Below are positions 17,241 through 26,060 of a stretch of DNA of 64,000 bases, piece after piece; positions within the stretch are counted from its first letter, which is position 1, and each line of letters starts with the position of its first letter. The DNA is from JBCCCJ01 sp039029315 (GTDB lineage Bacteria; Bacteroidota; Bacteroidia; J057): the NCBI GenBank assembly GCA_039029315.1, contig JBCCGK010000043.1, forward strand, positions 1 to 64,000, written 5' to 3'. Under the pieces are notes generated by a model that did not search any database, had not been told where the DNA came from, and was given only the letters and a program-made list of their open reading frames with translations. The translations under genes and the position numbers were made by a program.

Positions 17241-17815
17241 GGGCTGACTTTTTTGAGCGTAGGTAAGGAAGTAGTTGCGATATTCTGATAGACAGAAGGA
17301 TCTGGATGATATAATCGAAGAATCAATGAAAAGGTCTCTTCCTCTCCTGAAGGCAACCAATTGCCGGCTTGTGGACGAGCAGAAATCCGAATCAAAAAGG
17401 CAGACGAATCCTCCTTTGTATATTGAATATTTTCCTGATTATAGGAATAACGATCTTCTGAATTGTCAACCAGGAAATGATCCTCCCCGTACAGACAGAT
17501 GCTCCAGTATCGGGACTGGAGTTTCCTCCCCTTCAATTCGTACACTGCATGGGATGATAAGGCGAGTCCTTGATCGTCTTTGTCCAATAAAAAATATAGA
17601 ACTTCTGATTCCCTGACTGCAAATAGAGCTGAACGGGCAATGGCTGCACGTAGAACTGGATTTACCTCTAAATCCATGCTTGGAAAATATTGCCATTGAC
17701 CGTTTCGGAAGGTATCTGCCATAGAAGACATCTGAGCGTGGATTGCCACAATCGCCGCGCCCGCTCCTGCTACCAATCCTACAATCAAGATGAGGATAAA
17801 CCGAATTCCCCTCAT
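17237..17815 (-). CDS. Small membrane protein, DUF1214-like
   Basis: 192 residues with an N-terminal membrane anchor (RFILILIVGLVAGAGAAIVAIHA). The C-terminal half, RYWSICLYGEDHFLVDNSEDRYSYN ... GNWLPSGEEETFSLILRLYHPDPSV, follows the DUF1214 pattern (Trp-Ser-x-x-x-Tyr, Asn-Trp-Leu-Pro, Leu-Arg-x-Tyr-x-Pro). Translationally coupled on both sides: 4-bp overlaps with the acyl-CoA dehydrogenase gene upstream and with the DUF1254-like gene downstream. Together the two look like a split version of a DUF1254-DUF1214 protein, each half with its own anchor. Confidence 0.6.
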   Translation of the reverse strand: MRGIRFILILIVGLVAGAGAAIVAIHAQMSSMADTFRNGQWQYFPSMDLEVNPVLRAAIARSALFAVRESEVLYFLLDKDDQGLALSSHAVYELKGRKLQSRYWSICLYGEDHFLVDNSEDRYSYNQENIQYTKEDSSAFLIRISARPQAGNWLPSGEEETFSLILRLYHPDPSVYQNIATTSLPTLKKVSP

Positions 17816-19617
17816 ATGATCAGTTCTTGCTCCTGGACAATGGTCAGGACCCGATCATCTGTCAGACTCTGTGCCAGGCCAAGTGTCTTGGGGAGCTCAT
17901 ATTTATAATAAAACTCCAGCGTATGCAATTTGCTTTTGTAGAATTCTGGTGTGTGTGTAGTGGTTCCTGCCTCGATTGCTTCTTGAGCATGAACACCAAT
18001 TTTGAGCCACTGCCAAGCTACCACAATGTTGCCAAACATCTCCATGAAAAGAGTGGCATCTGACAAGAATCGCTCGTGATTGCCTTCCTGTGCAAAAGGA
18101 ACGAGGAATCCCAGGACTTGATTCACCAACTGAATCTTTTCGTGCAAATCAGACGCATGTGGTTTGAGCCCAACATGTGCCTGGGCAGTAGCAATGGTTT
18201 TACCCATTTCTTCCATGAGTAGTTTCCACCCCTTGCCCCCATGCATCATCATTTTTCGGCCCAGAAGGTCCAGCGACTGGATACCGGTGGTGCCTTCATA
18301 AATTGCCATGATACGGATATCGCGATAGTATTGCTGCAAAATGGTCTCGCTAGAGAATCCCATTCCTCCCAATACCTGCAAGCCATTACTGACAGAGTAT
18401 CTGCCCATTTCAGCTGGAAAGGTTTTCACGATGGGGGTGAGCATTTCCAACAAGAAATGATTTCTTTCTTTTTCCTCTCCTTCAGCAGCTATTTCTATAT
18501 CGTGGTAGATAGAAGCCTGCAAAACCAAACTCAATGCACCCTCACTGACAGCTTTTTGGAGCAACAGCATTCTTCTGACATCAGGATGGTTGATGATCAG
18601 GGTCTGGCCTTGACCCAAATCCTTTTTGCCCCCAGTGGCGAGGCGTCTTCCTTGTGGACGCTCATGAGCATACTTTAGTGACGCATAATAGGCTGCTGTG
18701 GCAATGGCTGCTCCATGGCGACCTACTGAAATTCTTGCTCCGTTCATCATCTTGAACATGTAGCGCAAGCCCTGATTGGGTTCTCCTACCAGCCATCCCC
18801 GACAATCCTCATTGTCTCCAAATACCAAATGAGTCGTAGCATATCCACGCTGACCCAATTTTTGAAAATCAGCTGCACACATCATATCATTGCCTTCCAG
18901 ACCGCCATCTGCTGTCAAGCGCTTTTTGGGAACGACAAAGAGAGATATTCCTTTGGTTCCTGCTGGTGCCCCTTCAATTCTGGCCAAAAGCAGGTGAATG
19001 ATGCTGTCTGCGTATTGATGATCTCCCCCGGAGATCCAGATTTTTTGGCCTTTGATCAGAAAATAGTCCTCATCTGTAGGCGTAGCTGTGGTAATGATGT
19101 CAGACAAAGAACTTCCGGCATGCGGTTCCGTGAGGCACATGGTTCCGCCCCACTCGCCAGACATCATACGATGGATATAGGTCTCCTTCAATTCCTCATT
19201 CCCAAAGGCTGCAATCAACTCTGCTGCACCGCCTGTAAGTCCGGGATATCCGGAGACATTGTTGTTGGCAGAATCCAAGATAAAATAACCCGCTGTCATG
19301 ACAGATTCTGGCATCTGCATGCCTCCCACTTCAGCATCAAAACTCCCTCCAATCATCCCAAGTTCGGCAGCTTGCTGAATGATCTTCTCTATTTGTGGAT
19401 GAACAATTACCTGTCCATCTTCATACCTCACAGGCTGTTCATCCATCTCTCTAAAACATGGCCATGCCTCTTTATCGGCAAATTGCTTGACAGAATCCAG
19501 AAAAAAGTCGACAGTTTCCGCATCATAATCCTGGTAGCGATCCAGCGCAAGTACCTGATCCAACCCATGCACCTGATGCAACAAGAAGCGAAGGGTTGCC
19601 ATATTCATGTAGTCCAT
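17812..19617 (-). CDS. Acyl-CoA dehydrogenase (long form with C-terminal extension)
   Basis: 601 residues, the length of the FadE-like group with an extra C-terminal helical domain. FAD/substrate signatures: MCLTEPHAGSSLSD, GQKIWISGGDH, GISLFVVPKKR, VGRHGAAIATAAYYASLKYAHERPQGRRL, and GMGFSSETILQQYYRDIRIMAIYEGTTGIQSLDLLGRK, where the Glu of YEGT is the catalytic base. Catalyses alpha,beta-dehydrogenation of fatty acyl-CoA in beta-oxidation. First gene of an operon with the DUF1214- and DUF1254-like membrane proteins (4-bp overlaps). Start ambiguous between ATGs at 19617 and 12 bp downstream. Confidence 0.92.
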   Translation of the reverse strand: MDYMNMATLRFLLHQVHGLDQVLALDRYQDYDAETVDFFLDSVKQFADKEAWPCFREMDEQPVRYEDGQVIVHPQIEKIIQQAAELGMIGGSFDAEVGGMQMPESVMTAGYFILDSANNNVSGYPGLTGGAAELIAAFGNEELKETYIHRMMSGEWGGTMCLTEPHAGSSLSDIITTATPTDEDYFLIKGQKIWISGGDHQYADSIIHLLLARIEGAPAGTKGISLFVVPKKRLTADGGLEGNDMMCAADFQKLGQRGYATTHLVFGDNEDCRGWLVGEPNQGLRYMFKMMNGARISVGRHGAAIATAAYYASLKYAHERPQGRRLATGGKKDLGQGQTLIINHPDVRRMLLLQKAVSEGALSLVLQASIYHDIEIAAEGEEKERNHFLLEMLTPIVKTFPAEMGRYSVSNGLQVLGGMGFSSETILQQYYRDIRIMAIYEGTTGIQSLDLLGRKMMMHGGKGWKLLMEEMGKTIATAQAHVGLKPHASDLHEKIQLVNQVLGFLVPFAQEGNHERFLSDATLFMEMFGNIVVAWQWLKIGVHAQEAIEAGTTTHTPEFYKSKLHTLEFYYKYELPKTLGLAQSLTDDRVLTIVQEQELII

Positions 19618-20026
19618 AATCCAATATTGAGCGTTGAGTTCTAAAGTTGAGAGTTGCGGGTTTCGTGCTTCAATTAACGATTATTTTGGGTAAGTAACAC
19701 TCAAAAAATAAGGTTTCGTTTTGCTTGATCTTTTGCACCAGTCCTGTGTCAGAAAAACCTCATGTATCCCGCTATTCCTCACAAAAAGAGGCTTGTCAGA
19801 ACCCAAAATCTTCCCTTTCTCTTTCAAATCCCAAAATTTAAACAGTTTCTAAATTTTCGTGATTTCTTCTTTTGGACCTGCTTGCCCAATGGGGGCGAGC
19901 GAATCCAATAGGAGTCCCTGCAAAAAAAATGAAGCAGCGATTGGGTTATCGCTGCTTATTGCCTCTTGTGCCAACTTCTGAGGACAGCTGATGCTGTCTG
20001 AATAGGACGCGGTGCCAATCTATCCC
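19618..20026. other. Gap between VWA gene and acyl-CoA dehydrogenase gene
   Basis: 409 bp. The left part must hold the acyl-CoA dehydrogenase promoter, but no clean TAnnTTTG was found. The only clear element is the terminator at 19922-19957. Nothing else protein- or RNA-like was seen. Confidence 0.4.
19922..19957 (-). terminator. Rho-independent terminator of the VWA gene
   Basis: Perfect 10-bp stem AAGCAGCGAT / ATCGCTGCTT with a 6-base loop (19932-19957). Read on the minus strand it is followed, after three bases, by a run of T (the A-run at 19922-19929). It lies about 70 bp downstream of the stop of the VWA gene. Confidence 0.75.
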
Positions 20027-21607
20027 TTACCTTGCTCGAAGGTTGATCACCTTTTCCTGACCAGCGACCACAGAAAAGGTAACTGGCTCATAGTTTCCTT
20101 TGTGTTTCCAGCCTTCGACCACATAGTTTCCCGACGGATAGGCGTAGCGGGTACCACCTCGCTGGTATATTCTTTTTCTACTTCCGGCTGGTCCTACGAA
20201 TACCCGATCATCCTTGTCTTGGGAGCCATCTGCCTTGAGGTATCGAAAGCTAACGAATCCAGTTGGGACCAGCACCTCAAATTTCTGCTTTTTCTCGGAG
20301 TTGATCACAATTTCTTTCTGAGGTAGGTCCACAAAATAATCCTCGCTTCTCGCAACATAGGTTCCAGGAAGTACAATTTTTCCATTGTTACTGGTCATTC
20401 TGTATTTTACTTCTCCATCCTGAAGCAATTCTACCATTCTCCCTAAAGCATCGCCTCCTTGCTCAGATTTGAAGTAGATATAGACCCTGACTGTGTGCAC
20501 CAATTGGAACAGAAGTTCTTTGCGATCTCCAGCTTGGAAGGTTTCAGTCACACTCAATTCATTTTCGGCATTGGGAGTTGCTCGAAACTCATACGTTCCT
20601 TCGTCGAGGAAGACTTCATCTTTGGGCCTGAATCGAAATTGCTCTTCTCCATTCTGATAGGCTGAAACCAGCGATCCTCCTACTTGCTCCTCGCCGTCCA
20701 TGAATCTACTGCTGACTCTTGCTGGTAGCGGAACGATCAATGTGACACTTGTTTCTTCTTTGGGAGGGAGGGTAATTTTCTGACGAACGGGTTGATGCAG
20801 CTTGCCATTACGGGTCTCAATCCCTGCCACCAGGGTATAGCTCCCTGCTTCCACATCATTGTGAAAATTACTTTTGACCTGAAATATAGAGGTCCCATTT
20901 CTTTCAAGATATCCTTTGATAGGCCAGCTATTTCCTTGTTCGTCTTCCCCCTTGATGACCAGGACGGTCCTCTCTGGTCTTTGCTGTATGTCTGACAGGC
21001 TTTCTGTAAGTTCTTCTGAGGATTCTGCATCGTGATAGGGGGTGCCTGCTGCATCAGCAATACATTGGAGTGCCAATCGCGCTTTTTCCTCCACACCGAA
21101 ACCAACCACATGTACCTGGATATTGATGTTCTTTTCTCGCCACTCCTGCATCAGTGCGCAGGGGTCATCATTACAGGTCTCGATGCCATCACTGATGAGA
21201 ATGATGTCTCCTTCCCGATCCCCAAAATCTTCTAATGCCCGCCGCAGGCTGTAACTGATAGGCGTTCTGCCTTTGGGATTGATGTTTTTGATCGCTTGCT
21301 GGAAGGCTGCAACGGCTTCTTCCGCTGGCCCAAAGGGGACCAAAAGTTCTGAATCGGAGCAATCTTTCTCTCTTCTGTGCCCATAGACACGAAGCGCAAG
21401 TTCTTTTCCTTCAAAGTCTCCTTCTACGAACTGGTTCAAAACCGTCCTGGCTGTATGGATTTTGTAGCTATCATCTGCCAGACGCCCCCACATCGAGCCT
21501 GATGCGTCAAAGATGACATAGACTCCAGGGGCTTGTTGTGCATAAACAGTTTGGTTGAGCCATAAACTTGCCAGGATGATGAACAAATGATTCAGGCTGG
21601 TTTTCAT
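20027..21607 (-). CDS. Secreted von Willebrand factor A domain protein
   Basis: Start placed at the ATG at 21607, giving a signal peptide (MKTSLNHLFIILASLWLNQTVYAQ). The VWA domain occupies about 25-205 with an intact MIDAS: DASGSMWG, the Thr of KGRTPISYSL and ISDGIETCNDDPC. The rest, about 320 residues, reads as repeated beta-sandwich units (VLVIKGEDEQGN..., SSRFMDGEEQVGGSLVSAY..., VRVYIYFKSEQGGDALG..., GFVSFRYLKADGSQDKDD...), which look like a series of Ig-like modules. Such proteins act in the periplasm or at the surface in metal-dependent protein binding. A tandem-repeat region lies directly upstream of the start. Confidence 0.8.
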   Translation of the reverse strand: MKTSLNHLFIILASLWLNQTVYAQQAPGVYVIFDASGSMWGRLADDSYKIHTARTVLNQFVEGDFEGKELALRVYGHRREKDCSDSELLVPFGPAEEAVAAFQQAIKNINPKGRTPISYSLRRALEDFGDREGDIILISDGIETCNDDPCALMQEWREKNINIQVHVVGFGVEEKARLALQCIADAAGTPYHDAESSEELTESLSDIQQRPERTVLVIKGEDEQGNSWPIKGYLERNGTSIFQVKSNFHNDVEAGSYTLVAGIETRNGKLHQPVRQKITLPPKEETSVTLIVPLPARVSSRFMDGEEQVGGSLVSAYQNGEEQFRFRPKDEVFLDEGTYEFRATPNAENELSVTETFQAGDRKELLFQLVHTVRVYIYFKSEQGGDALGRMVELLQDGEVKYRMTSNNGKIVLPGTYVARSEDYFVDLPQKEIVINSEKKQKFEVLVPTGFVSFRYLKADGSQDKDDRVFVGPAGSRKRIYQRGGTRYAYPSGNYVVEGWKHKGNYEPVTFSVVAGQEKVINLRAR

Positions 21608-21660
21608 GTTTGATGTTGTTGATGTTGGGACCAATGTGGGATGTTTTTAGGTCAGCTAGA

Positions 21661-21805
21661 AGACCTAAAGCGTTAGCCTTTACTTTTCACTTTTTTTAGA
21701 CGTAAAGCGTTAGCCTTCACTTTTCACTTTTTTAGACGTAAAGCGTTAGCCTTTACTTTTCACTTTTTTTAGACGTAAAGCGTTAGCCTTCACTTTAGCC
21801 CGCGC
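21661..21805. repeat. Tandem repeat, 36-37 bp unit, about 3.9 copies
   Basis: Copies start at 21661, 21698, 21734 and 21771. The unit reads AGACGTAAAGCGTTAGCC, then TT(T/C)ACTTTTCAC and a T-run of 6-7. Copy 1 has a C for G at position 5, and copy 4 is truncated. An inverted copy of the unit start follows at 21818-21832 (AAACGCTTCACGTCT). It lies between the start of the VWA gene and the stop of the Ycf48-repeat gene. There are no unique spacers, so it is not a CRISPR array. Confidence 0.9.
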
Positions 21806-21837
21806 GCAAACGCTTCACGTCTTGGGGGGGAGCAGAA

Positions 21838-24075
21838 TTATCTGGCAAGGATTAATTTTCGGGAATAACTCTTGTGGCCGATCTGGAGACGGTATATGTA
21901 AATGCCATCTGGCAGATTCAGTGGCGTCCAGTCATATTCATAGGTGCCAGGCAGGAGCTCTTCTTGTATGAGTCGGTCCACCATCCGACCGCTGAGGTCG
22001 GTGATTCTGAGGTCTACGGGTGCCGCATAAGGAATGTCAAAGGGAATTCTGGTAGATACTGATGCGGGATTCGGATAGTTCAGACCTAATGGCGATGGAG
22101 CTTCCCATATGTCCCAGGGCGATTCTTCCAGACCTACCGCTGCTTCTCGATCATCTGTTCGTAAGATTGTTCCATAGGCTCCAATTGCTGTTCCATTGAG
22201 GGAATCAGAGAAGAAACAGGCAGTCAGGTTATGATTGGTCTTGCTGTTTTGCTCAATCCAGGTATCTCCTCCATCCTCAGACAACAGGATGGTTCCATTA
22301 TGACCAACAGCGGTTACTCCGACTTGTTTTGCATTTGTTTTATTCGCAAATCGATTGTTGCTGAACAAGGACAAATGGGTAAAGTCAAAGGTGATATTTC
22401 CTGGCGAAATATCTTCCCAAGTAATTCCGGCATCCTGCGTTCGCAAGATGACCCCATGGTTCCCAGTCGCCATTCCAAAACTATCATCCAAAAATGAGAT
22501 ACTCGTCAGCCATTCTTGTGTTCCAGTGTTTTGGTGGCCCCAGGTGTTGCCGCCATCCGAGGACTTCAAAACTGTTCCAAATCCTCCTGCAATGTAGATA
22601 CAACTATCGCTTGGCATCGCCACATCCAGCAACCAATTGTTGCTGCCACTGGTTTTTTGCGTCCAGGTATTTCCCCCGTCTTTGGTACAGAAGATCACGC
22701 CTCCCAAGCCGACGACAAATCCATTGAGTGAATCACAAAAGGTAATCCCGAAGAATTTGAACTGAGAAAATATGACCTGTGGTCTCCAGGTTTTGGCGGA
22801 ATCTTCAGAGAAATAAATGCGCCCAAATCCACCGAATTTTCCACCTGCCATCCAGAGTTTGTTGCCGAACCCAGGTTTGGTCGGTGCTGTAACAGATTCC
22901 ATAGGGTCTGTGGTTACTGGTGGTACTTTTTCCCAAAGGCCTCCTCCATCTTCTGTTCTCAAAATTGAGCCAAATTCCCCAACAGCTACTCCATATTGGT
23001 GATTCGCAATCCCAAAGCTATCATCCAAAAAGGTAATACTGGTCAGATTTGGTAGAAAGCCTGTTTGAACCGGCTCGAAGCTTACGCCACAATCAGGCGT
23101 CTTAATGATTCCGCCAAGTTCCCCGCCAAAAAATATGCTGCTGTCCTTTCGGGGTCCAATGGTCAAAAGGTCCCGTTCAAAAGGCGTGATAAGCAGAGAC
23201 CAGGTTTTGCCACAGTCAGAGGTTCTGAGCAAAGTGCCCTCGGGACCAGTGGCGAAGCCATCAGACTCTGAAAAGAAAAATACATCTGTGATGTCCACCG
23301 TAACGGGTAAAATCGGCGTCTCTATTAATGTGCCTTTTTTTGTGGTGGAAACAATTGTTCCACGATCTCCCGCTATGATCATCTTTCCAGAATCGCCATT
23401 GGCTATAAATACTTTATTGAAGGATTCTCCTGTCAAACTAGGAAAGTTTCCGAGAAAAGGTGCCTGCGTCCCAAAGGAATCATCTGAAAAAATGATCGGA
23501 GGGCCCCCAAAAGGAGGAAATGAATCCCCTACGATGACTCCGAATCCCAATCCTCCAAAGGGGGTAAATACATCATTGAGATTGGATCGCAGGCCGGGGA
23601 AAGGCTGGTAGACCCAAGTGTTGCCACCATCAATGCTTCTCAAGATCGTTCCGGTATCCCCTACTGCTACGATGACCTTTTCGCTAAACATGCTAACAGC
23701 TCGGAGTGTATCTTTTCGCCCACTGTCAAGGATATCCCAGGTCTTGCCACAGTCCTTGGTGCGGATAATTGTTCCATTGGTACCCACAGCCATTCCACAG
23801 TTTGCATTTGCAAAGGATACTCCATAAAGATCTTCTTTGATCCCTGTCTTAAGGAATTCCCAATTGTCACCTTCATCTATGGATTTCATGATCATGCCTG
23901 CTTCTCCTGCAAAAATGATCGTATTGGAATCTGGATAGGAGGAACTGTGAATGGTGTTCCCTTGTGGAAGAGGATTTTGCCAACGCCAGTTTTGTTGTTT
24001 TTGGCCTAGCAAGCTACTGCTACCAACAGCAGTCAATGTCAGCATAATGCTGATCAAAACATAAATACGTGTCAT
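21838..24075 (-). CDS. Ycf48/BNR-repeat protein with T9SS type A sorting domain
   Basis: 745 residues with a signal peptide (MTRIYVLISIMLTLTAVGSSSLLGQ). About thirteen repeats of roughly 45-60 residues carry the pattern G..GTILRT.DGG.TW (for example GTNGTIIRTKDCGKTW, GDTGTILRSIDGGNTW, GNHGVILRTQDAGITW), predicting a beta-propeller as in Ycf48/BNR proteins. The last 80 residues (LNYPNPASVSTRIPFDIP ... LPDGIYIYRLQIGHKSYSRKLILAR) are a T9SS type A sorting domain, so the protein is exported across the outer membrane and probably anchored at the surface. The role is unknown; such propellers usually bind proteins or glycans. The start codon lies in an inverted repeat shared with the end of the upstream gene. 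Confidence 0.85.
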   Translation of the reverse strand: MTRIYVLISIMLTLTAVGSSSLLGQKQQNWRWQNPLPQGNTIHSSSYPDSNTIIFAGEAGMIMKSIDEGDNWEFLKTGIKEDLYGVSFANANCGMAVGTNGTIIRTKDCGKTWDILDSGRKDTLRAVSMFSEKVIVAVGDTGTILRSIDGGNTWVYQPFPGLRSNLNDVFTPFGGLGFGVIVGDSFPPFGGPPIIFSDDSFGTQAPFLGNFPSLTGESFNKVFIANGDSGKMIIAGDRGTIVSTTKKGTLIETPILPVTVDITDVFFFSESDGFATGPEGTLLRTSDCGKTWSLLITPFERDLLTIGPRKDSSIFFGGELGGIIKTPDCGVSFEPVQTGFLPNLTSITFLDDSFGIANHQYGVAVGEFGSILRTEDGGGLWEKVPPVTTDPMESVTAPTKPGFGNKLWMAGGKFGGFGRIYFSEDSAKTWRPQVIFSQFKFFGITFCDSLNGFVVGLGGVIFCTKDGGNTWTQKTSGSNNWLLDVAMPSDSCIYIAGGFGTVLKSSDGGNTWGHQNTGTQEWLTSISFLDDSFGMATGNHGVILRTQDAGITWEDISPGNITFDFTHLSLFSNNRFANKTNAKQVGVTAVGHNGTILLSEDGGDTWIEQNSKTNHNLTACFFSDSLNGTAIGAYGTILRTDDREAAVGLEESPWDIWEAPSPLGLNYPNPASVSTRIPFDIPYAAPVDLRITDLSGRMVDRLIQEELLPGTYEYDWTPLNLPDGIYIYRLQIGHKSYSRKLILAR

Positions 24076-24182
24076 TGGAAGTGAGAATTATAGTGAGAAA
24101 GGAAGGGATTGGAAGATAAAAGAGCTGGGGATGGCTTTCCCTTTCAAAGTGGCTAGCCATTGCCCCAGTCTCACTTCCAATG
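24073..24182 (-). promoter_or_regulatory. Long inverted repeat covering the start of the Ycf48-repeat gene
   Basis: CATTGGAAGTGAGA (24073-24086) and TCTCACTTCCAATG (24169-24182) are perfect 14-bp inverted copies. The first contains the ATG of the Ycf48-repeat gene (minus strand) and the second lies just after the stop of the upstream coiled-coil gene. In a read-through transcript the outer stem would bury the downstream start codon; the terminator hairpin lies inside it. Confidence 0.6.
24125..24168 (-). terminator. Terminator of the coiled-coil protein gene
   Basis: On the minus strand CTGGGGcaATGGCT pairs with AGCCATCCCCAG across an 18-base loop, followed by CTCTTTT. The two-base bulge slightly weakens the stem. 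It is nested inside the 14-bp inverted repeat of the same gap. Confidence 0.55.
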
Positions 24183-24686
24183 TTATTTGTGTTCTCCTAA
24201 TGCGTTCTTGATTGTATTCTCGATTTGTTGACCTGCACGTTTATTGTTCTTTGCGTCTTGCTCAACTTTGTTCACTTTTCTTTTGGTTTTGTTGATTTCG
24301 GTCTTATCCTGTTGGCTGGTACCTGGTTCATTGAATCGCTTTTCCAATACCCCTCTGATGACTTTGAGTCTGCGGATTTTCTTATCAGTCATATCAGCCC
24401 AACATCTGTACAATGCACGATCCTTTTGCAGTTGTCTGATTTTCGCTTCTGTGGGTGTTCCAGTAATCGGCGGAGGGGTATTTTTGATGAGGGCATCAAT
24501 TTCTGCCTGTATAGCTTCTATTCCCTGGCGACAGTCTGCTACATTCTCTTCCAGCATGTCGATTTCTTCATTGATATCTACCATCCATGCTGGAACTTGC
24601 GCAGAGGAAGAGGTAGAAGAGGTGAGAAAAAATGCAAGACAGAGAATAGATAGGATAGACAGGTAGGCTGGGACTGATTTGTTCAT
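24183..24686 (-). CDS. Secreted coiled-coil protein of unknown function
   Basis: 167 residues with a signal peptide (MNKSVPAYLSILSILCLAFFLTSSTSSSAQ). The mature chain is almost wholly helical and charged, with two Cys (DCRQGIEAI, YRCWADM) and heptad-like stretches (EEIDMLEENVADCRQ, RQLQKDRALY, KTEINKTKRKVNKVEQDAKNNKRAGQQIENTI). No family was recognised. It is codirectional with the Ycf48-repeat T9SS cargo gene downstream, separated by a terminator and a long inverted repeat. It could be a periplasmic partner of that protein, but only position suggests it. Confidence 0.55.
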   Translation of the reverse strand: MNKSVPAYLSILSILCLAFFLTSSTSSSAQVPAWMVDINEEIDMLEENVADCRQGIEAIQAEIDALIKNTPPPITGTPTEAKIRQLQKDRALYRCWADMTDKKIRRLKVIRGVLEKRFNEPGTSQQDKTEINKTKRKVNKVEQDAKNNKRAGQQIENTIKNALGEHK

Positions 24687-24951
24687 GACTTAACTTGATT
24701 TATGGTGAAACTTATTGATCACCACAAAGGTCATGGAAATCCCTCCTCTCCTCTATCCTGCATTTGAGGGAATTTGGATGCCCAATTGGGTAGAAATGAC
24801 CCATTTTTGGACGGCAAATGGTCTTAAGATGATGAATAAGGGCAGGGGGATGCCATTTATCCTCTTTTTGTTTCCCAAAAGATTTACTCCCCCATATGAG
24901 GGAGGTCATCGCAAATTGCCTTCAATGGATTGATCCGCACATGAAGGGTAC

Positions 24952-26028
24952 TTATTGCAGGATGGAGATAGCCTTGTCAATGAGGGGATCTTTTCCTGCC
25001 CTGAAATCTTTCCACTGATTCTCTAGCAGAATATCTGGCTCAATGCCTCGATCTTCTAACAATAAGGAGTCTGTGGAATAATATTGTTCATGAGACAAGT
25101 GAACGTTCATCCCATTTGGCAAGCGATAATTGAATACATCTGACAAATAGCCCCCGGTATAGCTTCCCACCAATGTTACATGTGTTTCGCCAGCCAAAAC
25201 CAATGCAAAATCTTCTGCGGAACTAAAGGTCGCATCATTGATCAGCACCACAATTGGCTTGGTATATGTCTGGCCTTTCGGAATTGCCTTCAAGTCAATC
25301 GGATCTGATAAGCCGCTTGGTCTTTTGACCCGTTTGTATCCGTACACTTTCTTTTGGGGTAAAAACTTGCTGGCCATTTCGCGGCCAACGGACCCACCCA
25401 AATTGTAACGGAGATCTATAATCAATCCCTGGCTTGGCTGAATTGCTTCAAGAATCTGTTCGTATTGTGCCATTTGGTCCCGACAATCGACAATCCGGAG
25501 GTAGGCCAGCTTGTCAGATTGGGAGTAGTAGTATAGATGATCATATCCTTGCTCTGCATAGTCTTCTGTCGGATGGATAGGGGTAATCGAATCAAAACCG
25601 TTGGTTCTCAACACCTCAAAGGTATTGTCCTGGAATTCTCTTAATTGGCCATCAAATCTTTTGGCGAATTGACAGGGTTTTCTCTCTAGCTGAACCAAAT
25701 TCGTGTCTGCACGAATCAATCTGACATGTCCATCCTTCAAGGGGTTGAGCATCTGGGCAAATATGTCGATGAGTTCGGATTCAGAAGTAGTCGATGTCAC
25801 CTGGGGGCGATAGCGGTGATAGCTAGCTTCCCAGTCCACTTCTTTTTCTTCAAAAAAGGCATACAACTTATCAAACAAATGCCACATTTGTTCGAAGCTA
25901 TGTTCTGGCAGGCTCAAATGCCCATAGGCAGGATACAATTCCTTGGCAATCTGGTTGGCAGGATTGGTCAGTTGACAGCTTGCCATCCCTATGGACAGCA
26001 GGAAACAATAGCAGATGAGGTGTTTCAT
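24952..26028 (-). CDS. S41-family peptidase, lipoprotein
   Basis: 358 residues with a lipoprotein-type signal (MKHLICYCFLLSIGMASCQ). It shows the S41 (C-terminal processing peptidase/tricorn-like) core: helical cap (EQMWHLFDKLYAFFEEKEVDWEASY), LNPLKDGHVRLI, GLIIDLRYNLGGS, VVLINDATFSSAEDFALVLA with the probable catalytic Ser, and VGSYTGGYLSDVFNYRLPNGMNV. No PDZ domain is visible, as in some tricorn-related members. Substrate unknown. It lies downstream of the sigma/anti-sigma-like pair with a 32-bp gap, so it may be a target or member of that operon. Confidence 0.82.
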   Translation of the reverse strand: MKHLICYCFLLSIGMASCQLTNPANQIAKELYPAYGHLSLPEHSFEQMWHLFDKLYAFFEEKEVDWEASYHRYRPQVTSTTSESELIDIFAQMLNPLKDGHVRLIRADTNLVQLERKPCQFAKRFDGQLREFQDNTFEVLRTNGFDSITPIHPTEDYAEQGYDHLYYYSQSDKLAYLRIVDCRDQMAQYEQILEAIQPSQGLIIDLRYNLGGSVGREMASKFLPQKKVYGYKRVKRPSGLSDPIDLKAIPKGQTYTKPIVVLINDATFSSAEDFALVLAGETHVTLVGSYTGGYLSDVFNYRLPNGMNVHLSHEQYYSTDSLLLEDRGIEPDILLENQWKDFRAGKDPLIDKAISILQ

Positions 26029-26060
26029 TGCAATGATGTGATGATATGAATAAACCGGGA

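Noticed and set aside
18829..19644. 271-codon frame antisense to the acyl-CoA dehydrogenase gene
   Set aside because: The minus-strand gene is conserved over its full length; the antisense frame is a codon-bias shadow rich in Cys, His and Ser.
21661..21805. CRISPR array
   Set aside because: The units are continuous with no unique spacers between them, and no cas gene is in view.
23105..23611. 168-codon frame antisense to the Ycf48-repeat gene
   Set aside because: It arises from the complement of repeated Gly/Asp-rich codons and has Pro/Ser-rich low-complexity content.
24715..24933. 72-codon plus-strand frame between the coiled-coil and S41 genes
   Set aside because: Pro/Met-rich, no signal peptide or ribosome site, and no known family; it spans the expected promoter region of the coiled-coil gene.
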